Positions 50,919 to 52,120 of a DNA stretch of 52,120 nucleotides are shown one piece after another. The first letter of the stretch is position 1. Each line of letters opens with the position of its first letter. The position numbers and the translations under genes are program-made. Source of the DNA: an uncultured Pelagimonas sp. (lineage in GTDB: Bacteria; Pseudomonadota; Alphaproteobacteria; Rhodobacterales; Rhodobacteraceae); the NCBI GenBank assembly GCA_947497905.1, contig CANMIH010000020.1:1-52120 (forward strand), given 5' to 3'. The notes below the pieces were generated by a model. That model did not search any database and was not told the DNA's origin. It saw only the letters and a list, made by a program, of their open reading frames with translations.

Positions 50919-51947
50919 TCAGTGACCCAACAAAAGAACACCGACCAACACAAACAAAGCGACAAACACCGTCTCTGCAACGATGAGAATGATGGCCTGT
51001 CCACCCACATCCAGAATGCGCTTCAGTGAGGTTTTCATACCCACAGCTGCAATTGAGATAAGTAGGGCCCAACGGCTCGTGCTACTCATCAGCTCAATCA
51101 CCGCCTGAGGAATAAGTCCAAAGGAGTTGAGCGCCGCAAAGATCAGAAACCCTACAACAAACATGGGCAGGATCGGTGGGCGTTTGCCTTCAGCCTGCTG
51201 ATCCGAAAACTGTCGAACACACAACGAAATCACCAGGACAACCGGGGCAAGCATCGCCACTCGGATCAGCTTGACCAATGTGGCGACCTCACCGGTTTCA
51301 TTGGAGACCGAAAATCCTGCCCCGACAACTTGGGCCACGTCGTGAATGGTGCCGCCCAAGAACACACCCGAAACTTCGTCATTAAAGTCAAAGGTTTCGG
51401 TGAGGATTGGGTAAACGATCATCGCGAGTGTTGAGAGAACCGTGACACTAAGAACGGTGAAAATCAGATTGCGCTCGGACTGTTCGTTTTTTGGTAGGAC
51501 AGCGGAAATTGCCATGGCGGCGGATGCCCCGCAGATCGCAACCGAACCACCGGTTAGCAGACCAAAGCGCCAGCCCCGCCCCAACACGCGCGCGCCCAGA
51601 AGGCCAAAGGCAATTGTTGCCAGAACACCCCCGATGACGACGGCGATCAACTCCGCCCCGAGCCCCACCATGAGCTCGACACTGATACGTGCCCCCAATA
51701 GGGCAACACCCAGACGCAGGATTGAACGCGCGGTGAACTCGATGCCCGCACGGCATTTGCCCTCTTCACTCAGAAAGTGAAAGGCGATGCCCAACAGAAG
51801 GGCCATCAACATTGCGGGAGCACCATAATGCTCAGACAAAAACTGCGCGGCTACGGCAACCACAACGGAGACAAGAAACCCCTGTCCGTTGGTGCGCAAG
51901 AACTGGGGCAGGCCGGAAAAATTGGGCATTGAAATCATGGATGTCAT
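50919..51947 (-). CDS. YeiH/UPF0324-family putative sulfate exporter
   Basis: A 342-residue membrane protein with about ten helices, matching the YeiH (UPF0324) family. Typical segments are LRLGVALLGARIS, GGSVAICGASAAMAISAVLP and GVFLGGTIHDVAQVVGAG. The family is annotated as putative sulfate exporters, often beside taurine or sulfonate genes. The ATG at 51947 is chosen; a TTG at 51989 would extend it by 14 residues. It is convergent with the oxidase operon. Confidence 0.85.
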   Translation of the reverse strand: MTSMISMPNFSGLPQFLRTNGQGFLVSVVVAVAAQFLSEHYGAPAMLMALLLGIAFHFLSEEGKCRAGIEFTARSILRLGVALLGARISVELMVGLGAELIAVVIGGVLATIAFGLLGARVLGRGWRFGLLTGGSVAICGASAAMAISAVLPKNEQSERNLIFTVLSVTVLSTLAMIVYPILTETFDFNDEVSGVFLGGTIHDVAQVVGAGFSVSNETGEVATLVKLIRVAMLAPVVLVISLCVRQFSDQQAEGKRPPILPMFVVGFLIFAALNSFGLIPQAVIELMSSTSRWALLISIAAVGMKTSLKRILDVGGQAIILIVAETVFVALFVLVGVLLLGH

Positions 51948-52043
51948 TCGAACTTGCTCTAGAAATGGCGCTTGTTGTAAGGCACGCAACCTTCAAAGCG
52001 TCTGAGTTGGCCAATGCCGCAACGCGCCATTGGCCAAATTTGT

Positions 52044-52120
52044 TCAGACCTGCTGCTCAGCCATGTCGTCGGCGTTGATGCCAGCGACGGCGACGGGTTT
52101 TTTCATGGCGTCGCGGCGGA
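52044..52120 (-). CDS. C-terminal end of an unidentified gene
   Basis: An open leftward frame enters from the window's right edge and ends at a TGA at 52044. The visible 24 codons include MKKPVAVAGINADDMAEQQV. The length is too short for identification, and an intact short frame starting at the internal ATG cannot be excluded. Confidence 0.35.
   Translation of the reverse strand, partial: RRDAMKKPVAVAGINADDMAEQQV

Noticed and set aside
1-52120. CRISPR arrays, tRNA or rRNA genes, intact insertion sequences
   Set aside because: No regularly spaced repeats, cloverleaf-like genes, rRNA sequence or transposase frames were recognised on either strand.

Overview
The window looks like a chromosomal segment of a marine Roseobacter-clade alphaproteobacterium (Rhodobacterales). 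The basis is moderately high GC, dense operons joined by ATGA-type stop/start overlaps, and the gene types present: aerobic CO oxidation, phosphonate-type transport and C-P lyase genes, methylamine-type flavoenzymes, and many LysR regulators. No rRNA, tRNA, CRISPR array or intact insertion sequence was recognised.

Layout. 1-5.1 kb: the 3' end of a GcvT-family gene, two LysR regulators, a decayed tcuB-like gene with two frameshifts, and a small operon of GST, an NTF2-like protein and a tautomerase. 5.0-11.9 kb: a TetR-controlled acyl-CoA catabolic locus. A biotin-dependent acyl-CoA carboxylase, a MaoC hydratase and a probable CoA-transferase remnant are on the minus strand. They diverge from an acyl-CoA dehydrogenase, the TetR regulator and a CitE-like lyase, with a perfect 14-bp palindrome in the divergent gap. 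12-20.7 kb: a form I carbon monoxide dehydrogenase locus, coxC-M-S-L-D-E-F-(two small ORFs)-G. A 21-bp-period direct repeat lies before coxM and suits a LytTR regulator such as CoxC. 21-24.4 kb: a LuxR regulator divergent from a trimethylamine-dehydrogenase-like flavoprotein. 24.7-28.1 kb: a solute-binding protein coupled to a hybrid sensor kinase, with no permease. 28.4-31.9 kb: a LysR regulator divergent from an 820-residue tandem class III CoA-transferase of DddD-like architecture.

32.0-47.4 kb is the most interesting part: a large phn region in two converging arms. The plus arm is phnF-G-H-I-J-K-L-M followed by phnC-D-E-E and a hexapeptide transferase. The minus arm is a second phnD-C-E, a second phnM and a xylose-isomerase-like TIM barrel. 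The PhnJ encoded here keeps the C-P lyase scaffold but has lost three of the four conserved cysteines: two of the three Fe-S ligands and the thiyl-radical cysteine. Three copies of an inverted repeat (ATTCAT-N4-ATGAAT) sit before phnF, phnC and the second phnD, which ties both arms into one candidate PhnF regulon. Together these suggest a C-P-lyase-derived system whose chemistry is not the standard radical-SAM reaction.

47.7-52.1 kb: a four-gene operon headed by a Tat-type FAD oxidase with three poorly characterised membrane or envelope proteins, then a YeiH-type transporter and the 3' end of an unidentified gene.
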